From assembly GCF_004363655.1 (NCBI RefSeq), contig NZ_SNZH01000009.1, positions 124,792 to 188,791 on the forward strand: a stretch of DNA of 64,000 nt, given 5' to 3'. The notes below the pieces were generated by a model. The model did no database searches and was not told the DNA's origin. It saw nothing but the letters and a program-made list of their open reading frames with translations. A program made the position numbers and the translations under genes. Positions 45,389 to 54,948 of the stretch are shown piece after piece; position 1 is the stretch's first letter, and each line of letters opens with the position of its first letter. The stretch comes from Tahibacter aquaticus. GTDB taxonomy: Bacteria > Pseudomonadota > Gammaproteobacteria > Xanthomonadales > Rhodanobacteraceae.

Positions 45389-45972
45389 GGCCGGCCTCCA
45401 TCGAGGCGGACGGCGTCGCTGCGCTCGGCCAGCGCCTGCAGTGCGCTGGCCGCCTTGTGGAAGGCCTGCAGCGATTCGTTGTCCGAATACGTCTGCGCCG
45501 GGCCCGGCAACCCGGTCCAGGCCGCGACGCCGCGCTTGCCCGCACTGCGCCAGTGGATTTCGTAGCGGTCCGCATCCAGCTCGCTGTAGCGTTCCGCCCT
45601 GCCGTCGGCGCCGACATACTTGCGTTGGGCTGCGGCGATGTCGGCCTTTACGCGCTTGGCATCGAAGGTGCGCAGCGCCGGATGGTCAACCGTGCGGCGC
45701 AAGGTATCCAGCGCGGCCGGGGCCAGCTGCAGGCGGAAATCGCCGGCGTCGCGCCGGTAGGCCGGCCGGTGCAGCTGCACGCAGCCATCGTCGAACACGC
45801 TGACCACCAGGCTGCGGTCGCTGTCGGCGGCCAGCGCCGCGGCGAGCACGCGCAACTCCATGGCCGGCCCGTCGCCGGCCCCGCAGGTTGGCGCGGCATT
45901 CGCGGCAAGCGCGCCGCCCAGATACGACAGCAGCAGCCCGGCAACCAGGCAGCGAACACTTTTCACAGACAT
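45385..45972 (-). CDS. small exported protein with DGCVxxHRP motif (module A)
   Basis: A 195-residue protein with signal peptide (about 1-27, LVAGLLLSYLGGALAANAA). The mature part has cysteines C30 and C64 and the block DGCVQLHRPAYRRDAGDFRL. The paralogue at 54179-54760 has C31 and C65 and DGCVAVHRPWFLRGAGDYEL, so a conserved disulfide is likely. A later region (RYSELDADRYEIHWRS) aligns with FADTDGDVFTLRWRD. No known family recognised. The ATG at 45972 has GGAGGGG upstream, and the stop overlaps the giant gene as ATGA. Partner roles such as inhibitor, chaperone or anchor for the zincin are possible; none is proven. Confidence 0.75.
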   Translation of the reverse strand: MSVKSVRCLVAGLLLSYLGGALAANAAPTCGAGDGPAMELRVLAAALAADSDRSLVVSVFDDGCVQLHRPAYRRDAGDFRLQLAPAALDTLRRTVDHPALRTFDAKRVKADIAAAQRKYVGADGRAERYSELDADRYEIHWRSAGKRGVAAWTGLPGPAQTYSDNESLQAFHKAASALQALAERSDAVRLDGGRP

Positions 45973-46156
45973 AACCCCTCCGACACGGCTGGCGGACAGG
46001 CGCAACGCCCGTCCGGTGAGCAGCACAACAGTTCTTGCAATCACCCCATGAGCACTCGAGCCCGCGCGGCGAAGCATCGTGGGGAGTGTCGAAACCATTA
46101 CCGTTTTTGCAGCAGGGCAACTGTCAGGCGGCGGGGAGAATCTGCGCGGGCAGCCG

Positions 46157-46597
46157 ATGAGCACGGCGCCGCTCCAGGGGGCTGGTGATCGGCCACGCTT
46201 TGGCAAAGAATCCGCACGCCGCGCCAACGCGGCCCACGAAGAAAAAACGAGGCGCCGCGCCCTGGTCCGTTCCGCCGCCGGCATCGTGCTGGGCGTGCTC
46301 GTCCTGGCCGGCACTGCCGTCGGCGATGCCGCGAAATCGCGCTTCGAACCGCTGATGGGTCCAAAATTCCGCGAGGCAGCACTCGATCGTGCTACGCCGG
46401 CCGGGATCGCGCTCCTTGAGCAATTCATGATCGAGCATGCCGGCGAGCTTCGCGCGTTGATGCCGGCACCCGATGCCACGTCGGCGGTCGCCGTCGTCGC
46501 CGCGGAATCGGCGCGCGAGCGACGCGCCGGGACGAAATCCGCAGCCAGCGCGGAACCGGTGTCCAGCCGCATCGCCGGTGCTGGCGCCCCGGCATGA
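46157..46597 (+). CDS. small single-helix membrane protein, unrecognised
   Basis: About 146 residues: a basic, cytoplasm-facing N-terminus (ARRANAAHEEKTRRRALV), one transmembrane helix (GIVLGVLVLAGTAVGDAA) and a soluble region (FREAALDRATPAGIALLEQF, MIEHAGELRALMPAP) with an Ala/Ser-rich end. Codon use is as in the other genes. The ATG at 46157 is one choice; an in-frame GTG at 46079 would add 26 residues. It sits between the two giant-protein modules on the opposite strand. Function unknown. Confidence 0.45.
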   Translation: MSTAPLQGAGDRPRFGKESARRANAAHEEKTRRRALVRSAAGIVLGVLVLAGTAVGDAAKSRFEPLMGPKFREAALDRATPAGIALLEQFMIEHAGELRALMPAPDATSAVAVVAAESARERRAGTKSAASAEPVSSRIAGAGAPA

Positions 46598-46620
46598 CCC
46601 TGACGTTGGCGAACGGACAG

Positions 46621-46766
46621 CATGGCGCGTCAGCGACGACAGCGCGCTGTCGATCCCGCGCTCGCTGGACAGTCCCGCCGTGACCATCGAAGCCGGATCG
46701 TTCGGCAGCTGTTGGCTGCGCGTCGAGGGCTACAACACCGCGGCGCGCGTGAAGCCCGCGAACTGA
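46621..46766 (+). pseudogene. coding-like fragment ending in TGA, unrecognised
   Basis: A frame reading TAWRVSDDSALSIPRSLDSP, TIEAGSFGSCWLRVEGYN and KPAN to a TGA at 46764-46766 has protein character but no start or ribosome site of its own. It directly follows the previous gene in another frame, so it may be the remainder of a frameshifted longer gene. Confidence 0.35.
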
Positions 46767-46839
46767 GTGCAGCCGGCGCTCCGGCTGATAGGCAGCGACG
46801 CAGCAATGCCGCGCACGCGGGCTGTGCGCGAACGGCCGA

Positions 46840-46870
46840 CCTTCTCCCCCGCTGCAATCGGGAGAGAAGG
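46840..46870 (-). terminator. hairpin downstream of the 2409-residue protein gene
   Basis: CCTTCTCCCCC (from 46840) pairs with GGGAGAGAAGG (to 46870) with a loop of about 9 nt and one bulge. It lies about 80 nt past the stop on the minus strand. CTTCTCCC/GGGAGAAG stems are a common terminator form in related GC-rich genomes. Confidence 0.5.
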
Positions 46871-46952
46871 AACCGATAAGCCAAGCGATGCGCTGCATTG
46901 GCCCCTGTTGCGGAAACTGGCGGATTGCGCGCGCGTCCGGGTGCTGGCCGCG

Positions 46953-49900
46953 TCACTCGATCGGGCAGGCATCCGGATTGCCCGCAGCGTCGAAGCCGTT
47001 GCGGAAGACCGCCTCGATCAGTGCCAGCACGGTGACCGCGAACGGACTCGCCTGGCTCGACTGATGGTTGCTGTCGCCGCCGTAGCTGGCGCCGAGCAGG
47101 AGCGCCGCCGCCGGCTGCTGGTAGGCCGACAGCGTCGTCAGGCAGGTGGCCGCACCCTTGTCAAAGGGAACCTTGCCGCATAGTGCACTTTGTCCGTCGT
47201 CGAAATCGACGCTGCCGGTCGCGTTCACGCCGCCGCTCAGCCTCGCGACGAGCGTGTACGGCTGGCCTTCGACGAAGGTGCGCAGGCAGTTGCTCGACAG
47301 CATGAGCGTGGTGGCGGTCTTGGCGATGACGGCAGTGGCATTGCCGCTGGCGGTGTAGTGGATGCCGTCGCAGCTGGCTGACACCGTCGTGCTGCCGGCA
47401 TTTGGGCCGATGCTGGCTGGCACGACGGTGCAAGTCGTGCCCGGTTCGTGGTGGATATGCGCGCCGATGGTCTTGGCGTTGCCGTCGTAGACGAAAGCCA
47501 GTGTGTCGAAGTCCACCGTGCTTTCGACGCGGCGTACGGTGTGACTCAGGGCGTTCGACACCGGCTGCTGGTCCACCGCATAGGTCGCATCGCCGCCATA
47601 GCGCGCAGTGATGACGTGGTCGCCGACGCTCAACGCGGCAACGGTGCAGGCGGCCGTGGCCGGCGCGGCCGTCGTCAGCGCAAGCTGGCTGCAGGTGGCG
47701 ATCGCTGTGTCGCCGTCCTTGAACGTGATCGTGCCGGTCGGCGTCGCGTTCGCCGGTGCAATGGGTTCCAGCGTAACGGTGAAGGTCAGCGGCTGGCCCC
47801 AACTGCTCGGCTGCACGCCGCTGGTCAGGGCCAGCGTGCTGCGCACCCGCGCCGGCGCCGGTGTCGCGCTCAGGGCGTTCGATGCGGCGCCCGTGGACGC
47901 GGCGTTGCGGGCGCTGACGTGGCAGCTCACTTCGACGTCGTTGGCCAGGCCGGTCACGCTCACGGGCGAAGCCGCGGCAGTGGCCGACTGGCTGCCGCAG
48001 GTCGCCGCGTAGTCGAGGATCGCGCTGCCACCGTTGCTGGCCGGCGCGTCGAAGACCAGCGTGACGCGTGTATCGCCGGGTTGTGCAGCGGTCAGCACGG
48101 GCGCACCGGGTGCGGCCGCGGGCGTGACTGACACCGGCCCGCCGAGCGCACTGAGGCCCATGGCATTGTGGGCGAACAGGCTGCACGCGACGGTGCTGCC
48201 ATTGGTCAGGCCGGTCACCATCAGCGGCGATGCCGGCCCGGTCGCGACCTTGCCGAAGCAGACCGCGCGGTAGTAGTCGATAGGGCTGCCACCATCATTC
48301 GCGGGTGCGGTGAACGACAGCGTGGCGCTGCCGTCGCCGGGCTGCACGCCGGTGATGGCCGGCGCGCCCGGCGTGGTCGCCGGCGTCACGCCAAGCGCGT
48401 TCGACGCTGCACCCGCGCCGAGAACATTGCGTGCGGTCACCGTGCAGTTCTCCGCTGTGCCGTTGGCCAGGCCTGTCACGATCAGCGGCGAAGCCGTGCC
48501 GACGGCGGTGTTCGCGCCGCAGGTGGCGGTGTAGTCGAGCACCGCGCTGCCGCCGTCGTCAGCGGGCGCGCCGAAGATCAACGTGGCGCGGCCGTTGCCC
48601 GGCGTCGCCTGGGTCAGCACAGGCGCGGCAGGCACGTCGGCGACCGCGTGCACGGCCGTGCCGCTGGAGCCGGTGTTGGCGGCGTCGCCGGCGTAGCTTG
48701 CAGTAAGCGTCCTGTTGCCCCGTGCCGTGGCAACCAGCGCGCAGCTTCCGCTCGAGGGCGCGCCCGGCGTCAATGCCGCCACGCACGTCACCGCGCCGTC
48801 GGCGATGATGACCTGTCCGCCGGGTACCGGCGTACCTTCGCCGGACACCGCCACGCTCACGCTGTACGCGGTGTTCACGCGCGACGGGTTGGGTGCCTGC
48901 GCGACGATGCTCGTGACCGTGCCGGCTTTCGGCGTCGCGGCGAGCGGGTCCGAGGGCGGGCTGTTGCCGATGCTGTTGTGCACGACGACGCGGCAGTCCA
49001 CCGCCACGCCGTTCTGCAGTCCGGTCACGCTGACCGGCAGGCTGGTACTGGTCTGACTGCGCGTGCCGCAGGTAGCGGTATAGCCGGTGAACGGCGAACC
49101 GATGTTGCTGAAGCCGATCTGCAGCGTGACGCTGCCATTGCCGGGTGTGGCGCTGGTGATGACCGGTTTGGCCGGCGCAGTCGGATCCTGCACGGCCAGT
49201 GCATAGGGCTGCGAGTTCGCCGTGCCGTTGCTGTCGTCGCCGCCGTAGTAGGCCGTGAGCGTTGCGTTGCCGCTGACGCCGGTGGCCATGTTGCAGCTGC
49301 CGGTCGAGGGCATGCCGGGCGTCAGCGTGGCGACGCAGGTGGGGTAGAGATCGGTGCCATCGAATACGCGCACGCGGCCGGTGGGTGGATTCGCGCCCGA
49401 GCCTGTCACGCTCACGCTGACTGCATAGCCGCCGCCGGCCTGCGGCTGTGCCGGCGACGTCGACACGATGCTGACTGTGCTTGCGGCGAACGTGGCCGCA
49501 TACCGGTTCAGGAACACGTTGGAGACGAGCGGCGAATCGAGTGCGGCCAGATTGCCGGCATCGGATGCGAATACGGCCGTGCCGTTGTCGGCGAGCGCAT
49601 GCGCCCCCGCGCTGCTGGCGGCGTCGGCGGCGACTGCGGTGTCGGTCTGCGAAACACGCACGAGGGTTCCGCTGCTCCGGTCCTTCACGTAGAACGCGGG
49701 CGTGCTGGCGCCGCCGGCCACGAGATTGCCCTGCGCGCAGACGAAGCCGACGAAGCGCGCGCCGGCACTGAACGACGGCGAGGCGCAGTCGCCGCCGCTG
49801 CCTTGCGTGCCGGACGTGCTGGCGTTGACGCGCTCGATCGCGCCGGACTGCAGGTCCTTGACGAAGATGTCGGCAACGCCGTTGTCGTCGCCTGGCACGA

Positions 49901-52900
49901 GATTGGTCGCCCATGACACGAAGGCGACGTAGCGTCCGTCGGCGCTTACGGCGGGCTGCTCGCTGTTGCCATTGGCGGCCACGCCGGCGGTGTCGGCGCT
50001 GACCAGTTGCATCGGCTGCGGCACGTTGAAGTACTCGCGCATGTTCCGCGCGAACACGTTGCGCACCGGATTGCCGCTGACGCCGAGGTTGGTGGCGTCC
50101 GAGGCGAACGCGAGGATGCGGCCGTCGTCGGAAATCGACGGTTGCAGGCTGTTGCCGTTGGCGGCCACCGTAAGCGGATCGGCAGCGCCGCTGCCGTCAG
50201 CGCGGTAGACGACGATGTCGGTGAATCCGTTGCGGTCGCCGGAAATGCCGCCGTCGGGCGAAGCGAAGGCGACGAGCCGGCCGTCGCCGCTGACCGCGAG
50301 CGGTGCCTGTGCATCGGCGGTAGCCTGCGCGCCGAAGAACAGGTTCACGCGCTCGACGGCAGCGTTGGCGAGACGCTTGCGGAAGACGTCGATCCTGCCG
50401 TTCGTGTCGCCAGCGACGAGGTTGCTCGCGGCCGACAGGAAGTACACGTCGCCCGTGCTTTCGGCCAGCGCCGGCGCGAAGCTCGCGCCGTTGCCGGGCG
50501 TGCCATCGGCGGCGGCGCTGATGCGCGTCGTCGCGCCGCTGCCGGCGCGGTAGACGAACACGTCGCGCGTGCCGTTGGCGTCGCCGTCGATCAGGCGCGA
50601 GCTCCAGGAGTCGTAGAAGGCCAGGCTGCCGTCGCGCGAGATCGCGATAGTCTCGCTGTCGCCGTCGTTGCGCAGACCGGAGTAGGCGCCGCTCGCGCGC
50701 TGAGTGAGGCCGAGCGTGCGGTCGCGCACGAACACGTCGGCGGCGGCATTGTGGTCGGGCGGCGCAATCGCCGACGACACTGACTGGAAGGCGGCGAAGC
50801 GCCCGTCGGCGCTGAGCGAAGGCCACATGCGCGGCTCCCACGACACCTGCTCGTCGAGCGCAGCGACGCCGCCCGGCGTCACGTGCTGGTTCACTATCTG
50901 GCCAGTCTGGCGATCCTTGACGAACACGGCGACGTAGCCCGGTGTCGCGTTGACCCCGGCCTGGAATGCCAGGTAGCGCCCGTCGGCGCTGAGCGCAGGC
51001 GTCAGGCTGCTGGTGTACGGGCTGCCCGTAGCGGCCAGTTCGATCGCGCCGTTCGTCAAGTCCTTGACGAAAACGCGGCTGCCGCTCCAGCCGTTGCTGG
51101 GCAGGTTGGTCGAGCTGCACTGGAAGGCGACGAAGCGACCGTCGGCGCTGATGGCCGGGTAGTCGTTGCAAGCGCCGTTGGCCGGCGTGCCGTCCGCCGC
51201 TGCGCTGGCCAGCGAGGAGACGCGCGTCAGGCGGTCCTTGAGGAAAACGCGATTGCTGGCTGCGCTGGGCGTGAAACCCGGCACGAGATTGCCGGCTGTC
51301 GAGTTGTAGACGACGTAGCGGCCATCCGCGCTGATGGCCGGAAACTGGCTGTGGTTGTCGCCCGGCTGGTCGGCACTGTTGCTGCTGACCAGATCCAGCG
51401 CACCGTTGGCGAGATCCTTGACGTAGACATCGATGCGGCCATTGGTATCGCCCGGCACCAATGTGCGATAAGTGGAGAAAGCGACATGGCGCCCGTCGGC
51501 GCTCAGCGACGAACGCAGCGCCGTGCCGGCCAGCGCAAGCTCGGGGCTGCTGGCTGCGCTGCCGTCGGCGCGCGTGGTCGCGCGCACGATCGCGCCGCTG
51601 TAGAGATCCTTGACGAAGATGTCCCTGTCGTTGCTGTCGCCCGGAAAGAAATTGCCTGCCTGCGACTGGAACGACACGTAGCGGCCATTGGCGCTGATCG
51701 AGGCGAAGCGGCTTGCGTCGTTGCCCTGGCTGCCGTCGGCGGCGACGCTGGCGCGGCGCACTGCGCCGCTGAGCTGGTCGCGCACGAATACATCCTCGAC
51801 GCCGTTGCTGTCGTCGCTGACGAGATCGTTCGCGCTGGAAGAGAACACCAGAAAGCGGCCGTCCGCGGAGAGGCCCTGGTTCGACCCGCTCGACGCATCG
51901 TTGCTTTCCGGGTAGCCGCTGCGCGCCTGCGACACCCAGCGCGGATACGGCGCCGCCAGCGAAACCGTCTGTGTCACCGCGGCCGTGGTCATGGCCGGAT
52001 AGTTCGCGTCGCCGCTCCAGGTTGCCGTGAGCTGATGCGTACCGGCACTGCTGCCATGCCAGAAGCATTGGCTGGCCGGCAGCACGATCTCGCAGGTGTC
52101 GGTGCCGTTGCCGACGACGATGGTTCCTGTCGGCGCAGGCGTGCCGCCGAAAGGTGCGACTTCCAGTGCAACCACCACGCTCGCTGCGTGTCCGAGCGGC
52201 ACGCTGGATGGGGTGTTGCTGACGATGGCGAAGTGGCGCACCGCATGCGCGACCTGGGCCGAATGGCTGCCCGTCCACATTCCCTGGTCGGCGAAGGAGG
52301 CCGTCAGCAGATGCGTGCCGGCGCGGTTCGACGCGATCTGGCAGGACGCGGTCTCGTTCGGCGTGCCGGCCAGCAGCGCCGTGCAGCGCGCGCTGAGCGG
52401 GTCATTCTCGTCGCCATCGCGCACGATCACGGCGCCCTGGACAAGGCCGCCCTGGCCGGGTGTCTCGCGCACCTGCACCTGCACGGTGTACGGCTCGAAC
52501 GGCCGGGTCTGCGCCGGCGACTGCGCGACGATGCTGGTCGTGGTCGCGTGGCCGGCGAGCACCACATGCGTCACGCTCGCCTGCGCAGCTGCCACCGCGC
52601 TGTCGCCGCTGTAGCACAGTTGCAGTGTGTGCGTGCCGGCGCCGGAAAAGCGCATGGAACAGGCGTGTACCGGCAGTGTCACCGAGCATTGCTGCGAAGG
52701 ATCGGCCGGTGTGGACGCGCAATCCGCGGCCGCCTTCACCACCACGTTGCCGCTGGCCTGCACGGGTGCGGCGTTGTGCGCTGGTGCCAGCGTCCAGTCG
52801 AACATAACGTCCACGCCGATGGCGGACGGGGAGGGCGTGGACGTCACGTTGGAGAACGCGACCACGCCGCTCGATTCGTGCGTCACCGTCGCCGTGTTGC

Positions 52901-54182
52901 CGTCCCAGCCACCCCAGCCGAGATAGTCGGCAGTCAGCGTCTTGTGGCCGGCTGCCAGCGGCGTCAAGGTGCAACTGCCGCTGCCGCCGGATTGCGCGGC
53001 GAGTTCGATGGAACAGGTCGCCGTCTGCGGATCGCCGCGATCGCCGTCGCGCACGACGACGGTGCCGCGCGGCGTACCGCTCATCGGGTTGTAGCCGGCC
53101 TTGCCTACTGTCACCTGCACGGCATAGGGCGCAAGGCCGACCGTGGTGCCCGGCGTGGCCGGATCGATCTGCATGACCGTGTTAGCGCCCGGGGTGAAAT
53201 ACCAGTTCACGGCCGCGTTGAAGCGCATCCGCGTCGGATAGATCAGCCGCCAGTGATTCGGGGCCAGCGGCGTGAGGCCGACAAGGGTGGCGGCCAGGGC
53301 GACTTCGTCGCTGAAGCGCACCACGGTCGAGCATTCGCCGCCTTGCGGGTCGTTGTAATAGCCGGCGAAGACCGCGCTGCTGCGATAGTCGTCGGCGGTG
53401 CCGGCGATGCCGTCGATGCCGGCCCGCGCCAGTCGCAGCATTGCCATGTCGTCGTTGTGCAGGTGGCGGCCGACGCGGCCCTGCACGTAGCCCTGGACGG
53501 CTACCGCCTTGCTGTTCGCATGGCCGAGCGCGGCCATCGCGTCGGCATTGCCGTTGGCGGCGAAGTGCTGGCCCGGCGGCAAGGCGTCGAGCGTGCGCGC
53601 CATGGTCGTGGTGTCCACGACGGCAGGCAGGACGGCGGGATCGTTCGATCCGCGCGCGTACCAGAGCAGGTTCACATCGTCGCCGCGCTGGTCGTCCGCC
53701 GAACCGGGAATGCCGTCGGCGTCGCCGAGATGATCGAGCACGCCATTCGCGCCGCCGCTGCTGCGGGTGTCGTAATAGGAATAGCTGCCGTCGCCGGCGG
53801 GGTTGTTGGCCTGATTGGGATGGTCCAGGCCAAGCGCGTGCATGAACTCGTGCAGCAGCACGGTTTCGAAATCGACCTGGTCGGCCGGAGCACTGGTATC
53901 GGTGCCGGCGGCGAAGGTGTTGTCCGGCAGCGAACGGAAACGGTTATAGGTGGCGATCACGTTGCGCACGGCCGGCTCCGCAGCGGTCGCAAGGTCGGGA
54001 TTGATCGAGTTGTCGAGGCAGACGCGGATCGACGGCAGTTCGCCGCCGGTGCCGTAGTAGTTCTGGTGCGCGACGCGATCGGGCTCGTCCTGGCTGACGG
54101 TCACGAAGCCACCGGCGCCGCCCACCTGCGGCAGCATGGCCACGGCGCAGGCGACGAATGCGGTCAGGTGCAGGCGCTTCAT
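46953..54182 (-). CDS. giant exported zincin-motif protein with Ig-like, PD40-propeller and Fn3-like domains (module B)
   Basis: A 2409-residue paralogue of the module A giant. Signal peptide about 1-23; zinc motif LLHEFMHALGLDH (H111, E112, H115, G118, H121) followed by PNQAN; DTTTMARTL as possible Met-turn. Then Ig-like domains (about 330-750), PD40 propeller repeats (about 767-1560), an Ig-like domain, four Fn3-like domains with paired cysteines (about 1660-2100, one interrupted by an Ig-like unit) and two further Ig-like domains. The end is EAVFRNGFDAAGNPDACPIE, the shared tail motif plus an extension with a Cys. ATGA overlap with its small partner gene. It has half as many Fn3 units as module A, so copy number varies. 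Confidence 0.85.
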   Translation of the reverse strand: MKRLHLTAFVACAVAMLPQVGGAGGFVTVSQDEPDRVAHQNYYGTGGELPSIRVCLDNSINPDLATAAEPAVRNVIATYNRFRSLPDNTFAAGTDTSAPADQVDFETVLLHEFMHALGLDHPNQANNPAGDGSYSYYDTRSSGGANGVLDHLGDADGIPGSADDQRGDDVNLLWYARGSNDPAVLPAVVDTTTMARTLDALPPGQHFAANGNADAMAALGHANSKAVAVQGYVQGRVGRHLHNDDMAMLRLARAGIDGIAGTADDYRSSAVFAGYYNDPQGGECSTVVRFSDEVALAATLVGLTPLAPNHWRLIYPTRMRFNAAVNWYFTPGANTVMQIDPATPGTTVGLAPYAVQVTVGKAGYNPMSGTPRGTVVVRDGDRGDPQTATCSIELAAQSGGSGSCTLTPLAAGHKTLTADYLGWGGWDGNTATVTHESSGVVAFSNVTSTPSPSAIGVDVMFDWTLAPAHNAAPVQASGNVVVKAAADCASTPADPSQQCSVTLPVHACSMRFSGAGTHTLQLCYSGDSAVAAAQASVTHVVLAGHATTTSIVAQSPAQTRPFEPYTVQVQVRETPGQGGLVQGAVIVRDGDENDPLSARCTALLAGTPNETASCQIASNRAGTHLLTASFADQGMWTGSHSAQVAHAVRHFAIVSNTPSSVPLGHAASVVVALEVAPFGGTPAPTGTIVVGNGTDTCEIVLPASQCFWHGSSAGTHQLTATWSGDANYPAMTTAAVTQTVSLAAPYPRWVSQARSGYPESNDASSGSNQGLSADGRFLVFSSSANDLVSDDSNGVEDVFVRDQLSGAVRRASVAADGSQGNDASRFASISANGRYVSFQSQAGNFFPGDSNDRDIFVKDLYSGAIVRATTRADGSAASSPELALAGTALRSSLSADGRHVAFSTYRTLVPGDTNGRIDVYVKDLANGALDLVSSNSADQPGDNHSQFPAISADGRYVVYNSTAGNLVPGFTPSAASNRVFLKDRLTRVSSLASAAADGTPANGACNDYPAISADGRFVAFQCSSTNLPSNGWSGSRVFVKDLTNGAIELAATGSPYTSSLTPALSADGRYLAFQAGVNATPGYVAVFVKDRQTGQIVNQHVTPGGVAALDEQVSWEPRMWPSLSADGRFAAFQSVSSAIAPPDHNAAADVFVRDRTLGLTQRASGAYSGLRNDGDSETIAISRDGSLAFYDSWSSRLIDGDANGTRDVFVYRAGSGATTRISAAADGTPGNGASFAPALAESTGDVYFLSAASNLVAGDTNGRIDVFRKRLANAAVERVNLFFGAQATADAQAPLAVSGDGRLVAFASPDGGISGDRNGFTDIVVYRADGSGAADPLTVAANGNSLQPSISDDGRILAFASDATNLGVSGNPVRNVFARNMREYFNVPQPMQLVSADTAGVAANGNSEQPAVSADGRYVAFVSWATNLVPGDDNGVADIFVKDLQSGAIERVNASTSGTQGSGGDCASPSFSAGARFVGFVCAQGNLVAGGASTPAFYVKDRSSGTLVRVSQTDTAVAADAASSAGAHALADNGTAVFASDAGNLAALDSPLVSNVFLNRYAATFAASTVSIVSTSPAQPQAGGGYAVSVSVTGSGANPPTGRVRVFDGTDLYPTCVATLTPGMPSTGSCNMATGVSGNATLTAYYGGDDSNGTANSQPYALAVQDPTAPAKPVITSATPGNGSVTLQIGFSNIGSPFTGYTATCGTRSQTSTSLPVSVTGLQNGVAVDCRVVVHNSIGNSPPSDPLAATPKAGTVTSIVAQAPNPSRVNTAYSVSVAVSGEGTPVPGGQVIIADGAVTCVAALTPGAPSSGSCALVATARGNRTLTASYAGDAANTGSSGTAVHAVADVPAAPVLTQATPGNGRATLIFGAPADDGGSAVLDYTATCGANTAVGTASPLIVTGLANGTAENCTVTARNVLGAGAASNALGVTPATTPGAPAITGVQPGDGSATLSFTAPANDGGSPIDYYRAVCFGKVATGPASPLMVTGLTNGSTVACSLFAHNAMGLSALGGPVSVTPAAAPGAPVLTAAQPGDTRVTLVFDAPASNGGSAILDYAATCGSQSATAAASPVSVTGLANDVEVSCHVSARNAASTGAASNALSATPAPARVRSTLALTSGVQPSSWGQPLTFTVTLEPIAPANATPTGTITFKDGDTAIATCSQLALTTAAPATAACTVAALSVGDHVITARYGGDATYAVDQQPVSNALSHTVRRVESTVDFDTLAFVYDGNAKTIGAHIHHEPGTTCTVVPASIGPNAGSTTVSASCDGIHYTASGNATAVIAKTATTLMLSSNCLRTFVEGQPYTLVARLSGGVNATGSVDFDDGQSALCGKVPFDKGAATCLTTLSAYQQPAAALLLGASYGGDSNHQSSQASPFAVTVLALIEAVFRNGFDAAGNPDACPIE

Positions 54183-54760
54183 GGCGCGCCCTCCGTTCCG
54201 ACGCGTTTGCCCGCGCGCGTGGCGAGGGCACGCAAGGCGCCGATCGCTGTGGCGACGCGACTCAGCTCGGCGGACTTGGGCTGGCGTGCCGATGCCTGCT
54301 GTGGATTGCGCGCGACCAGCCGATGCGATGCATCGCCGTCGCGCCAGCGCAGTGTGAACACGTCGCCATCGGTGTCAGCAAACACGACCGCAGCCGTCGG
54401 CGCTTCTTTCCACACGCCCTCTGTCTGCGCGCCAAGGCGCTGCTGATCGACCTTGCCCAGCTCATGGGGCGCGACTGCGCTTTGCAGGGCCGCCCATTCC
54501 TGTGCGCCAAGGCGCAGTTCGTAGTCGCCCGCGCCGCGCAGAAACCAAGGCCGATGCACAGCGACACAGCCATCGGCATGCGCGCGGACTTCGATGCGGC
54601 TTTCCTTGCCGTCGCGCATCACCCCGCTGTCGATGGACAGTTCGAATACCGCCGGCGGCGAGTCCGCGCAGGCGACAGTCGCGGCCGGGGCGGCGAGCGG
54701 CAGCAGCAGGACGATGGCGGCGGCGTGTCGGCACCAGGGGAAAGTCGGGCGGCGGGACAT
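54179..54760 (-). CDS. small exported protein with DGCVxxHRP motif (module B)
   Basis: A 193-residue paralogue of the module A small protein. Signal peptide about 1-28 (AAAIVLLLPLAAPAATVA); mature cysteines C31 and C65, 34 residues apart exactly as in module A; block DGCVAVHRPWFLRGAGDYEL. TVAC could be read as a lipobox, but module A has no equivalent. The ATG at 54760 has GGAG 7 nt upstream; a longer frame to 54832 lacks a signal peptide at its start. It overlaps the giant gene by ATGA, so both modules keep the same order and coupling. Confidence 0.75.
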   Translation of the reverse strand: MSRRPTFPWCRHAAAIVLLLPLAAPAATVACADSPPAVFELSIDSGVMRDGKESRIEVRAHADGCVAVHRPWFLRGAGDYELRLGAQEWAALQSAVAPHELGKVDQQRLGAQTEGVWKEAPTAAVVFADTDGDVFTLRWRDGDASHRLVARNPQQASARQPKSAELSRVATAIGALRALATRAGKRVGTEGAP

Positions 54761-54893
54761 GAGTGACTCCGGAATCGCCGCAGGAGAACGGCGTCGGTGT
54801 CTCTTTCGTATTTCGACAGTGGCGACTGTCATCCCGGCAGAAAATGTTCGCCGCCTGCCTGCTGGTCGACCTGACTATCCCTTGCCCGCGCGC

Positions 54894-54921
54894 AGCCCTG
54901 TCCACGGGCATGGGCAGGGCT
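54894..54921 (-). terminator. hairpin downstream of the glyoxalase-fold gene
   Basis: AGCCCTG (54894-54900) and CAGGGCT (54915-54921), 14-nt loop, about 28 nt past the stop on the minus strand. No U-tract. Confidence 0.3.
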
Positions 54922-54948
54922 CTCCCACAGCCATCGCCGACTGCTGTG

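Noticed and set aside
50883-54446. Very long plus-strand open frame (over 1100 codons) opposite the module B giant
   Set aside because: Antisense reading of a GC-rich, repetitive gene: Arg/Ala/Gly/Val-rich, no domains, no signal peptide, poor start. Same for the long plus-strand frames at 40658-43096, 43427-45565 and 56134-58485.
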